Positions 1 to 8,757 of a DNA stretch of 64,000 nt are shown here, in pieces. This stretch comes from Oceanobacter sp. Its GTDB lineage: Bacteria > Pseudomonadota > Gammaproteobacteria > Pseudomonadales > Oceanobacteraceae. A program made the position numbers and the translations under genes. Positions within the stretch are counted from its first letter, which is position 1, and every line of letters starts with the position of its first letter. The stretch lies in NCBI GenBank assembly GCA_002733645.1, contig NVWL01000008.1, positions 45,363 through 109,362 of the forward strand, written 5' to 3'. The notes beneath the pieces are model-generated. The model ran no database searches and was not told the origin of the DNA. It saw only the letters and a list, made by a program, of their open reading frames with translations.

Positions 1-1149
1 CCGTCACGCCGTCATGTAAGTGCATTATTTGCTCCGTCATTTAACCAAGTGGTTTACCAACCACTCGGCGTTGTCGGCATTATGGTGCCTTGGAATTATC
101 CAATCCAACTGGCCATCGTACCGCTCGCCACCGCGATTGCCTCGGGCAACCGAGCCATGATCAAGATGTCGGAATTTACCCCAGCAGCCAACGCCGTAAT
201 CAAAGATCTGCTGGCCGAAGTTTTTGACGAAGAGCATGTCGCCGTAATTGAAGGCGAAGTTGAAGTCTCCACCGTCTTTTCTGAAACCCCTTGGGATCAT
301 TTAATATTTACTGGCTCCACCGCTGTGGGTAAGCACGTCATGGCTGCCGCCGCGAAAAACCTAACCCCGGTGACACTAGAGCTTGGCGGAAAATCTCCCG
401 CGATTATTGCCCCAGGTGCCAATATGGATGACGCGGTTGAGCGCATCTGCTTTGGTAAAGCTGTCAACGCCGGGCAAACCTGCATAGCACCCGACTATAT
501 TTTGCTCCCAAAAGGCAAAGAGAAAGAATTCATTGCCAAGTACAATCACACCTTTGCGCGCTTGTATCCAACACTTCGCGACAACGATAATTACACCGCC
601 ATCATCAATGACCGCCAGTATGAACGGCTCGTTACTTGGCTCAAAGATGCAGAAGATAAAGGCGCAAGCATTACGCAAATTAATCCGGCGGACGAAAATT
701 TCTCCGGAACGCGCAAAATGCCGCTGCATATTGTTGAGAACGGAACCGACAACATGACCATAATGCAGGAAGAGCTATTTGGTCCCATTTTGCCGATCGT
801 GCCATATGAGTCATTCGACGCCGCGCTTAAGTACATTAATGACCGCGAGCGCCCCCTCGCATTGTATTTATTCAGTTATAATCGTGATCTAGAGCAACAA
901 GTGCTTGAACAAACCCATGCAGGCGGCGTATCAGTCAATGATACTCTCATGCACATTGCTCAAGACGATATGCCATTTGGTGGCGTTGGCCCGTCTGGTA
1001 TGGGCCACTACCATGGTAAAGAAGGCTTTGTTTCATTATCCAAAGCCAAAGGTGTGCATCGGAAAGGCCGCTTCAACAGTGGACGTTTTATTTATCCACC
1101 CTATGGCACCGGCATACAAAAATTGATTTACAAATTTTTTATCCGTTAA
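1..1149 (+). CDS. Aldehyde dehydrogenase, coniferyl-aldehyde-dehydrogenase-like (5' end missing)
   Basis: NAD(P)-dependent oxidation of an aldehyde to its carboxylate. The frame is open to base 1, so the true start lies left of the window. The Rossmann entry PLGVVGIMVPWNYP is visible, followed by the LELGGKSP motif with the general-base Glu (codon near 379) and the nucleophile motif AGQTCIAPDY with Cys at 481-483. The CIAPDY form and the C-terminal PFGGVGPSGMGHYHG block are typical of the ALDH3/coniferyl aldehyde dehydrogenase subgroup. It is followed by a GMC oxidoreductase on the same strand, suggesting stepwise alcohol-to-aldehyde-to-acid oxidation. Substrate cannot be read from sequence. 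Confidence 0.9.
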   Translation, partial: PSRRHVSALFAPSFNQVVYQPLGVVGIMVPWNYPIQLAIVPLATAIASGNRAMIKMSEFTPAANAVIKDLLAEVFDEEHVAVIEGEVEVSTVFSETPWDHLIFTGSTAVGKHVMAAAAKNLTPVTLELGGKSPAIIAPGANMDDAVERICFGKAVNAGQTCIAPDYILLPKGKEKEFIAKYNHTFARLYPTLRDNDNYTAIINDRQYERLVTWLKDAEDKGASITQINPADENFSGTRKMPLHIVENGTDNMTIMQEELFGPILPIVPYESFDAALKYINDRERPLALYLFSYNRDLEQQVLEQTHAGGVSVNDTLMHIAQDDMPFGGVGPSGMGHYHGKEGFVSLSKAKGVHRKGRFNSGRFIYPPYGTGIQKLIYKFFIR

Positions 1150-1250
1150 ATGCGATAATGAGTGTACTTGCCGTAAATTTAAAAGCGCGGACGGCCAAAT
1201 ACAAAGGCACACCACAGAAACTGTAAGTGCTATCGGTTTAACATTTATAA

Positions 1251-1274
1251 GGCATTTTAAAAACATAAAATGCC
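1251..1274. other. Perfect 9-bp inverted repeat before the GMC gene
   Basis: GGCATTTTA at 1251-1259 is mirrored by TAAAATGCC at 1266-1274 around a 6-base A-rich loop. There is no T tail, so it is not a standard intrinsic terminator. It lies about 50 bases before the GMC start and could be an operator or mRNA 5' structure. Role unknown. Confidence 0.4.
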
Positions 1275-1322
1275 ATAGACATGATTCTTGGTGAATCTTT
1301 CATCCTTGAGGACAACAAACAG

Positions 1323-2912
1323 ATGAAATTTGATTACATTATCGTTGGCGCAGGAGCAGCTGGTTGTGTATTAGCCAATCGCCTCTCAGAAGACCCCAAC
1401 AATAAAGTGTGCCTTATCGAAGCAGGCCCAGCCGACAACAGTATTTTTATTAAAGTACCCGCTGGTATCATTTTCATGATGCGCTCGCTCACTCGCAACT
1501 GGCGTTACTGGACAGAACCGCAAAAAGCACTCAATAACCGCAAAGTGTTTATCCCTCGCGGCCGAACCTTAGGTGGCTCTTCCGCGGTGAATGCAATGTG
1601 CTACACGCGCGGGCACAAGTGGGACTTCGATCACTGGGAATCCTTAGGCAACAAAGGTTGGGGCTACGACGACGTACTGCCAATTTTTAAACGCAGCGAA
1701 CACTACGAACCGGGCGCAAATGAATTTCATGGCGTCGGCGGCCCAATCAACATCGCTGATTTACAATCGCCTTTAGAAGTCAGTAAAGCCTTTGTCGATG
1801 CCGGTGTTGAAGCAGGCTATCCAGCGACTGACGATCTAAATACAGATAAACCTGAAGGTGTCAGTTTATTCAAAGTGTTCCAGAAAAATGGCGAACGCTT
1901 TGGCGCTGCACGTGGCTACCTTCACCCGGTAATGAGTCGTCCAAATCTCACCGTAATGACTGGCGTCACCGTCAACAAAGTTCTGTTTGACGGTAAGCGA
2001 GCGACCGGCGTTGAAATTCTACAAAAACGCAAAAAAGTAACGCTAGAAGGTGCCGAGATTATTTTATCCGGTGGTGCCATTAACTCACCGAAGCTGCTGA
2101 AACTGTCCGGCGTTGGCCCCAAAGACGAACTTGAAAAGCACGGTATCCCTCTCGTACATGAATTACCTGGCGTCGGCGAAAACTTACAAGACCATCCGGA
2201 CATCTTGGTGGTTCAAAAAAGTAAGCGTTCAGACACGATTGCCATCACACCTGGAGTGTTGTTCCTGAAAGGGCCCGTCGCTTTATACAATTATATTTTC
2301 AAAAGAACCGACCTCCTGACATCAAACGTTGCAGAGTCAGGCGGTTTTATTAAGTCACGTCCTGAGGAAGAAATTCCTGACATTCAATTCCATATGAGTA
2401 GCGTGCGCTTAGATAACCACGGTCTGAATTTATCCTTTACCTTTGGCTACGGTTATTCGGGTCACGCTTGTGTGTTGCGCCCAAAAAGCCGAGGCACTCT
2501 TAAACTAAAAGATGCTAACCCAAACAGTCACCCACTGATTGATCCTAATTTATTGGATCACCCTGATGACTTTGAAGGCATGGTGCGAGGTGTTAAAGCC
2601 GTGCGTAACATCTTTGCGCAAAAAGCATTCGATTCATGGCGCGGCGATGAAATATTTCCGGGTAACCACGTGCAAAGTGATGAAGAAATTCGCGAATTTA
2701 TTCGTCAAAAAGCAGACAACATTTATCACCCTGTTGGCACCTGTAAAATGGGACACGACGACATGGCGGTAGTGGATGACACACTCAAAGTACATGGTAT
2801 GGAAGGGTTGCGAGTGGTCGACTCCTCTATCATGCCAACCTTGGTAGGTGGTAACACGACAGCGCCGACCATTATGATTGCCGAAAAAGCCTCTGATATG
2901 ATCTTGGGCTGA
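1323..2912 (+). CDS. GMC family FAD-dependent alcohol/choline dehydrogenase-like oxidoreductase
   Basis: A 529-residue flavoprotein that would oxidise an alcohol to an aldehyde. The N-terminal ADP-binding motif IIVGAGAAGCVLANRL is followed by the GMC signature region GRTLGGSSAVNAMCY. The C-terminal half carries the active-site pair His469 (YHPVGTCKMG) and Asn511 (VGGNTTAPT). The start at 1323 is chosen because MKFDYIIVGAG is the normal family N-terminus and GAGG lies just upstream; an in-frame ATG at 1281 has no ribosome site. Pairing with the upstream aldehyde dehydrogenase suggests a joint alcohol-oxidation function, similar to AlkJ/AlkH-type pairs. Substrate unknown. Confidence 0.88.
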   Translation: MKFDYIIVGAGAAGCVLANRLSEDPNNKVCLIEAGPADNSIFIKVPAGIIFMMRSLTRNWRYWTEPQKALNNRKVFIPRGRTLGGSSAVNAMCYTRGHKWDFDHWESLGNKGWGYDDVLPIFKRSEHYEPGANEFHGVGGPINIADLQSPLEVSKAFVDAGVEAGYPATDDLNTDKPEGVSLFKVFQKNGERFGAARGYLHPVMSRPNLTVMTGVTVNKVLFDGKRATGVEILQKRKKVTLEGAEIILSGGAINSPKLLKLSGVGPKDELEKHGIPLVHELPGVGENLQDHPDILVVQKSKRSDTIAITPGVLFLKGPVALYNYIFKRTDLLTSNVAESGGFIKSRPEEEIPDIQFHMSSVRLDNHGLNLSFTFGYGYSGHACVLRPKSRGTLKLKDANPNSHPLIDPNLLDHPDDFEGMVRGVKAVRNIFAQKAFDSWRGDEIFPGNHVQSDEEIREFIRQKADNIYHPVGTCKMGHDDMAVVDDTLKVHGMEGLRVVDSSIMPTLVGGNTTAPTIMIAEKASDMILG

Positions 2913-2940
2913 TTACCCAACGTATGACATATAGTACGGC

Positions 2941-2971
2941 GTAGCGGCCTATTTAGGCCGCTACCTTTTTT
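2941..2971 (+). terminator. Intrinsic terminator after the GMC gene
   Basis: A 9-bp perfect stem (2941-2949 with 2956-2964, GTAGCGGCC/GGCCGCTAC), a 6-base loop and a T6 tail follow the GMC stop by 28 bases. Confidence 0.85.
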
Positions 2972-3265
2972 AACGACAAACTTAGATCAAACTTCGAATT
3001 ACCTCAACGGCGATAGGCACCGAAATTACTTTCAGCCCGACCGTTTACCTGTCATACCTCTCCCCCACTGTAAAACACCAGCATAAACCCACTACTGGCA
3101 CCTCACGACAACCTGTAACAAACCTTTCGCTATTTCCTGTTACTATCAAGACCCTGTTATCTTGAAAACAATGCGTTACCCTAAAAACAATGCGTTACCC
3201 TAAAAACAATGCGCTACCTTAAAAACAGTGAATGACCACAAATACAGTGATACGCAGGTATTATA
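2972..3265. other. Intergenic leader of the DUF4266-ApbE cassette
   Basis: About 290 bases without a gene. The first part shows no motif I can name. The second part is the 19-bp tandem repeat array listed separately, ending 10 bases before the DUF4266 start. The stretch probably holds the cassette promoter, but no clear -35/-10 pair could be picked. Confidence 0.4.
3162..3256 (+). repeat. Tandem 19-bp repeat, about five copies
   Basis: Unit CTAAAAACAATGCGTTACC. Copies lie at 3162-3180, 3181-3199, 3200-3218 (one change), 3219-3237 (several changes) and a decayed copy at 3238-3256. The period is exactly 19 bases. Copies degrade progressively toward the gene, as expected for an old array that grew at its upstream end. 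It sits directly before the DUF4266 start, so it may set binding-site copy number or leader structure. Direct, spacer-free repeats exclude CRISPR. Confidence 0.85.
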
Positions 3266-3478
3266 ATGAAGCACTGCATACTACTCATTTTCACATTGGC
3301 ATGTATAAGCGGCTGTACTGGCGTGCGCTTTAATGAACGTGAACGCTTAGCCGAACCCGATATGAGTTTCTCTAGCTCACCACTGAAAAGTGAAATAGAA
3401 GCCGATGTTTATAGCGCCAGAGAAGGGGCTGCTGGTGTATTTTCGGGCGGTGGTGGAGGTGGTTGCGGATGTTATTGA
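3266..3478 (+). CDS. DUF4266-type small lipoprotein with Gly-rich Cys-Gly-Cys tail
   Basis: A 70-residue protein. The signal peptide ends in lipobox ISGC (Cys17), so it should be a lipid-anchored envelope protein. The mature part has a conserved-looking REGAAG stretch, then six glycines and a terminal CGCY. This layout matches the uncharacterised DUF4266 family as I know it. It heads a four-gene operon and its last 10 bases overlap the next gene; the codons for the glycine run also supply GGAGG for that next start. The Cys-Gly-Cys tail could bind metal, form a disulfide that the thioredoxin-like neighbour handles, or be modified. Function is unknown. Confidence 0.75.
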   Translation: MKHCILLIFTLACISGCTGVRFNERERLAEPDMSFSSSPLKSEIEADVYSAREGAAGVFSGGGGGGCGCY

Positions 3479-4617
3479 GAAATCAACTCGCTGCGCTACT
3501 GACGATTATCTTTAGCTGTCATACGCTAGCAGCAACACCCAGCCCCGACGAACTGGACAGCCTCTTTGCCGCACGCGGTATCATCTATCAACAAGATGAT
3601 AACGGCGGCAATATCAACACCAATGAAGACGCCACCATCTACGAAGGTATTTTGCTGTTTCAAAAACGTTTAAATGACACCAACGCCGCCAGTATTAAAG
3701 CCGTCGGCGATATTGTGACGGCGGCGTCTTACGATGACGCTCGCGATAAAGCAGAAACCGTGTCAGCCGCCACAGGCTACAACCCCGGTCGATTTAATAT
3801 CGAAACCCGCTGGAAATATCGCAGTAGTGATTTAAATAGCAACCGTTTCGGGTTTAATCTCCACGCCAGTTACGGCCAAGAGTATGCTTATCGCAGCACT
3901 GGCTATGGCTTCGGGTTATCCCAATCATTAAATGAAGAGTCAACGCAGCTGAGTGCTCAGTTTCAGTACTTTGATGACACCGTTCGTATGATCCGTTTCG
4001 ACGGCAGTAAAGAAACGGACGCCCCGCGTGATACGTTCACCAGTACACTCAGCCTGACCCAAACTTTATCGCCGGTCTCACTGTTTGATCTCTCGTGGGT
4101 TCACAGCAAACAAACAGGCATGTTAGCGACGTCATTTAATTCAGTGGTCATTAATCTACCGCCAAACAGTACTCAACTGGAGATAGAAAAGGCCCCCGAT
4201 TTACGTGTGCGCGATACGCTTTCTTTTCGTTACAAACATGCGCTAGGCAAAGACTCTGTTCAACTTGGAGCGAGCACCTATCGCGACGACTGGAATCTTC
4301 AAGGCCACGCCATTGAAGCGCGTTATTTTTACCGAATTCGCGAGGGGCGTTTAACGTTTGAGCCTAGCTACCGTTTTTATACCCAAAAAAGTGCTGATTT
4401 TTATGCAAAACAATTTGATGCTGTTAAGGAGTACCAAACCAGTGATTCGGATCTTGGGAACTTTGATGGCCACAGCGCAGGCGTGTTGGTGTCGTACTGG
4501 AGCTCCACTTGGCTAACCAGCCAATTATCTAATTACGAAATTGGTTTTAATTATTACCAACGTTCCGACAACCTTGATTTTTATTGGCTGACATTAGGAT
4601 GGTATACACCACTATGA
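3469..4617 (+). CDS. DUF3570 family outer-membrane barrel-like protein
   Basis: 382 residues with a signal peptide (cleavage near TLAA). ATG 3469 is preferred over TTG 3463 because GGAGG at about 3455 is well spaced. After residue 105 the sequence alternates polar and aromatic residues in strand-length runs (for example FGFNLHASYG, YYQRSDNLDFYWLTLGWY), consistent with a beta barrel; DUF3570 proteins are predicted outer-membrane proteins. Before the barrel are two similar motifs, DIVTAAS (81-87) and ETVSAAT (96-102), that resemble the ApbE flavinylation signal D-x-x-S/T-G-A-S/T with Gly changed to Ala. ApbE is encoded in the same operon. Function is not established. Confidence 0.75.
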   Translation: MLLRNQLAALLTIIFSCHTLAATPSPDELDSLFAARGIIYQQDDNGGNINTNEDATIYEGILLFQKRLNDTNAASIKAVGDIVTAASYDDARDKAETVSAATGYNPGRFNIETRWKYRSSDLNSNRFGFNLHASYGQEYAYRSTGYGFGLSQSLNEESTQLSAQFQYFDDTVRMIRFDGSKETDAPRDTFTSTLSLTQTLSPVSLFDLSWVHSKQTGMLATSFNSVVINLPPNSTQLEIEKAPDLRVRDTLSFRYKHALGKDSVQLGASTYRDDWNLQGHAIEARYFYRIREGRLTFEPSYRFYTQKSADFYAKQFDAVKEYQTSDSDLGNFDGHSAGVLVSYWSSTWLTSQLSNYEIGFNYYQRSDNLDFYWLTLGWYTPL

Positions 4618-5054
4618 ACCGCATACTCACGCTTGTAATCATGCTCTTTGTATCTAGCCTCAGTAACGCGACCGAGTATTCATCAATTCATGGTGAGACG
4701 ATTAAGATCGATTTTAACGCACCCACTAAACCCATCGTGCTGATCGTATGGGCATCCTGGTGTGGCTACTGTATGGCAGAAATTCCCCATTTAAAAAAGG
4801 AATTTTCTGAACATGGTAATGTGCAATGGTTGGGTCTTAATGTGAATAAAAACCCGCAAGATGGCGCGGAAATTGAGTTGAAAAAATCACTGCCTTGGCG
4901 CTCCATTTCAGACCCTGACCTTATTATTGGTGATCAATTTAATGTACGCGGCACCCCGACCTTATTAGTATTAAATACACAAGGGCAGGTTGTTCATAAA
5001 GGTCGCCGTGTTGATGCTGACTTTAAAGCCACTCTCGATTCTTTTGCACCGTGA
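4614..5054 (+). CDS. TlpA/thioredoxin-like periplasmic protein
   Basis: 146 residues: signal peptide (MNRILTLVIMLFVSSLSNA), then a thioredoxin fold with active site WCGYC (Cys50, Cys53) and the cis-proline stretch RGTPTLLVL. It likely exchanges disulfides in the periplasm. The start ATG overlaps the preceding stop as ATGA (4614-4617), and its own stop overlaps the next start, so translation is coupled. Natural partner candidates are the Cys-Gly-Cys tail of the DUF4266 lipoprotein or other envelope cysteines; that link is inference. Confidence 0.85.
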   Translation: MNRILTLVIMLFVSSLSNATEYSSIHGETIKIDFNAPTKPIVLIVWASWCGYCMAEIPHLKKEFSEHGNVQWLGLNVNKNPQDGAEIELKKSLPWRSISDPDLIIGDQFNVRGTPTLLVLNTQGQVVHKGRRVDADFKATLDSFAP

Positions 5055-6061
5055 CTTTGGTCAAAACTCTTCTGTGTACCGTTCAGTTTATCGCTCTGAT
5101 CATTATTAGCGACACCGTCGTCGCTAACGAGCGCATACAAGCCAATGATCCAGCACAGGCAAGCGCTTCTCGGTCAGTCAGCTTAATGTCCACGACTGTT
5201 GAGTTTAATATTCTCCTCCCAATATCAGAGCCTAGCGCCTTAGCGCACCAAGCCATTAATAATGCCATCGAAGAAATCGAGCGCATCACGGCTGTATTCT
5301 CAGAGTGGGAAGCCACCAGCAGCATTTCTGAAATCAATAAAAATGCAGGGAAACGCGCCGTTAGCGTCGAGCCGGAAGTCTTTCGTTTAATATCTGAAGC
5401 ACTAAACATTTCAGAACTTAGCCAGGGTAAATTCGACATTACGTTTAAAAGCGCAGGTAAATTATGGGACTTTCGCCAGCAATTAATTCCAGACAGCGAA
5501 ACCTTGTTAAAGGCCGTAAGCGCCATCGACTATAAAAATATCGAATTAAATAAAAGCAAACAAACGGTCTATCTTAAAAACGAGCACACACAAATTGGCC
5601 TTGGCGGCATAGCCAAGGGCTACGCAATCGATCGTGCTGCTCAAATCATTCGCAAGGCAGGGTTTGAGGTGTTTTATATCAACGCCGGAGGCGATCTTTA
5701 CGCCAGCTCAGGGACCCAAGACAAGCAGTGGAAAGTTGGGGTACAAGACCCAGACAATAACGAAGAGCTTATCGCACTTATTCCAATAGCCAACGCCGCT
5801 GTGGCAACCTCAGGAGATTACGAACGCTACTTTGAAAAAGACGGCATTCGTTACCACCACATCATTGACCCAGATAGCGGCCAACCAGCGCGTTTAGCGC
5901 GCAGCGTGACGATCATTTCTGCTCGCGCCTACTTAGCCGACGCCTTGGCCACGGCGGTATTCGTACTGGGGCCAAAGAACGGCATGGCTTTAATCGAAGA
6001 GTTAGAAGGAGTAGAGGCCATTATTCTTGGTGCTGACGGCCAACTTACCAATTCTATGTGA
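5051..6061 (+). CDS. apbE: FAD:protein FMN transferase (ApbE family)
   Basis: 336 residues; moves FMN from FAD to a Ser/Thr of a partner protein in the periplasm. Seen: signal peptide without an obvious lipobox, GLGGIAKGYAIDRA (183-196), NAGGDLY (211-217), GDYERYF followed by HHIIDPDSGQPA, and the metal-site region ADALATA (296-302). All are ApbE hallmarks. It starts with GTG overlapping the previous stop (GTGA at 5051-5054). No Nqr, Rnf or other known flavinylated substrate is encoded nearby, which makes the DUF3570 neighbour the best local substrate candidate. Confidence 0.92.
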   Translation: MTLVKTLLCTVQFIALIIISDTVVANERIQANDPAQASASRSVSLMSTTVEFNILLPISEPSALAHQAINNAIEEIERITAVFSEWEATSSISEINKNAGKRAVSVEPEVFRLISEALNISELSQGKFDITFKSAGKLWDFRQQLIPDSETLLKAVSAIDYKNIELNKSKQTVYLKNEHTQIGLGGIAKGYAIDRAAQIIRKAGFEVFYINAGGDLYASSGTQDKQWKVGVQDPDNNEELIALIPIANAAVATSGDYERYFEKDGIRYHHIIDPDSGQPARLARSVTIISARAYLADALATAVFVLGPKNGMALIEELEGVEAIILGADGQLTNSM

Positions 6062-6087
6062 CAAAAATTCATATAGCCCTTGATCTA

Positions 6088-6653
<566 letters not shown>

Positions 6654-6711
6654 TAGCCATATTGTGAACACCCTATTGAATAACTGTTTTAATAGCCTCT
6701 GACGGAGATAG

Positions 6712-6972
<261 letters not shown>

Positions 6973-7017
6973 GCGCGTTTGCCTGTTGCACCGAGAGCGC
7001 TCAGCTCTCACACTAAG

Positions 7018-7042
7018 GCCTCCCACTGTTGGAGGCTTTTTT
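7018..7042 (+). terminator. Terminator abutting the ggt start codon
   Basis: GCCTCC (7018-7023), a 7-base loop, GGAGGC (7031-7036), then T6 up to base 7042. The next base is the A of the ggt ATG. The 3' arm GGAGG is also at ideal Shine-Dalgarno distance for ggt, so the hairpin would hide the ribosome site when folded. Confidence 0.8.
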
Positions 7043-8746
7043 ATGTCTTATTTACAGCGACTGTTCGCTGGCGCATTCGTAATATCCACCTTTGTTTTTG
7101 TTGCCTCCTGCGCAACCACCGACGCTGAAGAACCTAAATTCTCAGGCACTGTCGCGGTAGCGAGTGCTCACCCACTGGCCACGCAAGCAGGCATTGATGT
7201 TCTTCATAACGGAGGTAATGCCTTTGATGCCGCGATTGCCGTAGCGGCCAGTCTCGGCGTTGTTGAGCCATACAGCGCAGGCCTTGGTGGTGGTGGTTTT
7301 TGGTTGCTATATGACGCCAAGACAAACGACTATCGCTTTGTTGATGCCCGTGAAAAAGCGCCAATGGCGGCTGGGCGAGATTATTATTTAGATGAAAACG
7401 GCAACGTTGATCGTGACCGAGCAATTAACGGCCCCAGCGCGGCAGGTATTCCTGGGCAACCGGCGGCTTTTGCTTATCTCGCGGAGAAATACGGCAAACT
7501 GCCACTAACAACCACCTTAGCCGCCGCGATTACTCAAGCTCGTGACGGCTTCCCGGTGGATGCGCACTACCAAAAACTCATGGGCTATCGTCTCGATGCC
7601 ATCAATCGCTACTCTGAAAGCGCGCGACTGTTTCTTGATGACGGTACCGTTCCTGCAGTGGGCTACCTACTGATTCAAAAAGACTTGGCACGCACCTTAG
7701 AAACTATCGCTAACGACGGTTTTGATGGCTTTTATCGCGGTCCTATTGCACAGACATTGGTGAATGACGTTACGCGCAATGGCGGTGACTGGACACTTAA
7801 TGATCTAGCCAGCTATAACGTGGTCGAACGCGATCCCATTCGTATCACCATTGGCAATACTGAATTAATCAGCGCACCACCACCATCCTCTGGCGGCATT
7901 GCCATTGCTCAGATGGTCAAAATGCTGGAACACTTTGACTGGGAAGAGATGAACTCAGCAGATCAAATGCACTTACTCACGGAAGTGATGCGTCGTGCCT
8001 ATCGTGATCGCGCTGAGTTTCTAGGAGATCCCGATTTTGTTGATGTGCCAGTCTCTGAATTAATCAGCGATACACGCAACACGTCGTGGGCCAAGAATAT
8101 TGATATGAAAAAAGCCACACCTAGCTTAAGCCTAGAAGGCCCCAAAAATATTCAAGAAGGCTTCCACACCACGCATTTATCCGTTGTTGATTCTGAAGGC
8201 AACCGAGTCTCCGCCACGTTAAGTATTAACCTGCCCTTTGGCTCGGCGTACACCGTCGCAGGAACTGGGGTAATCTTAAACAATGAAATGGATGACTTTT
8301 CCGCCAAACCTGGCGAGCCGAACGCTTACGGATTAGTGGGCAACGAGGCCAACGCCATCGCACCGGGTAAGCGTCCACTGTCGTCCATGAGCCCGTCTAT
8401 GCTGGAATCACCGAACAGTATTGCTGTACTCGGCACCCCCGGCGGTAGCCGCATCATCAGCATGGTATTTTTAGGTGCACTGGAATATCTGCAAAATAAA
8501 CCCGTCGACGAGTGGGTGAACCGAACGCGTTTTCACCACCAATATTTACCCGATGTTATTCAACATGAACCGGGTACCATCTCTGCTGCGACCATGGATG
8601 ACTTAAAAGCCCGTGGCCATAACTTCAAAGATGTGGGTCGGCAGTACGGCAATATGCAGGCGATCCTGATTGATAAAAAATCAGGAGCAGTCAGTGCCGC
8701 CTCAGACCCACGTGCAATTGGTCGTGCAGAGGTCATGTCTCACTAA
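7043..8746 (+). CDS. ggt: Gamma-glutamyltransferase (lipoprotein form)
   Basis: 567 residues. Cleaves gamma-glutamyl bonds of glutathione and related compounds in the periplasm. A signal peptide with lipobox VASC is followed by the Ntn-hydrolase body. The autocleavage site is in FHTTHLSVVD, with the new N-terminal nucleophile Thr at about residue 376; the C-terminal PLSSMSPSM and GTPGGSRI motifs are present. The start at 7043 is chosen because an upstream in-frame TTG lies before the terminator. The gene sits after the ferredoxin gene as in Pseudomonas. Confidence 0.93.
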   Translation: MSYLQRLFAGAFVISTFVFVASCATTDAEEPKFSGTVAVASAHPLATQAGIDVLHNGGNAFDAAIAVAASLGVVEPYSAGLGGGGFWLLYDAKTNDYRFVDAREKAPMAAGRDYYLDENGNVDRDRAINGPSAAGIPGQPAAFAYLAEKYGKLPLTTTLAAAITQARDGFPVDAHYQKLMGYRLDAINRYSESARLFLDDGTVPAVGYLLIQKDLARTLETIANDGFDGFYRGPIAQTLVNDVTRNGGDWTLNDLASYNVVERDPIRITIGNTELISAPPPSSGGIAIAQMVKMLEHFDWEEMNSADQMHLLTEVMRRAYRDRAEFLGDPDFVDVPVSELISDTRNTSWAKNIDMKKATPSLSLEGPKNIQEGFHTTHLSVVDSEGNRVSATLSINLPFGSAYTVAGTGVILNNEMDDFSAKPGEPNAYGLVGNEANAIAPGKRPLSSMSPSMLESPNSIAVLGTPGGSRIISMVFLGALEYLQNKPVDEWVNRTRFHHQYLPDVIQHEPGTISAATMDDLKARGHNFKDVGRQYGNMQAILIDKKSGAVSAASDPRAIGRAEVMSH

Positions 8747-8757
8747 TAGGCTTCGAC

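Noticed and set aside
3162..3256. Short regular repeats taken as a CRISPR array
   Set aside because: The 19-base units are directly adjacent with no spacers and no cas genes are present.
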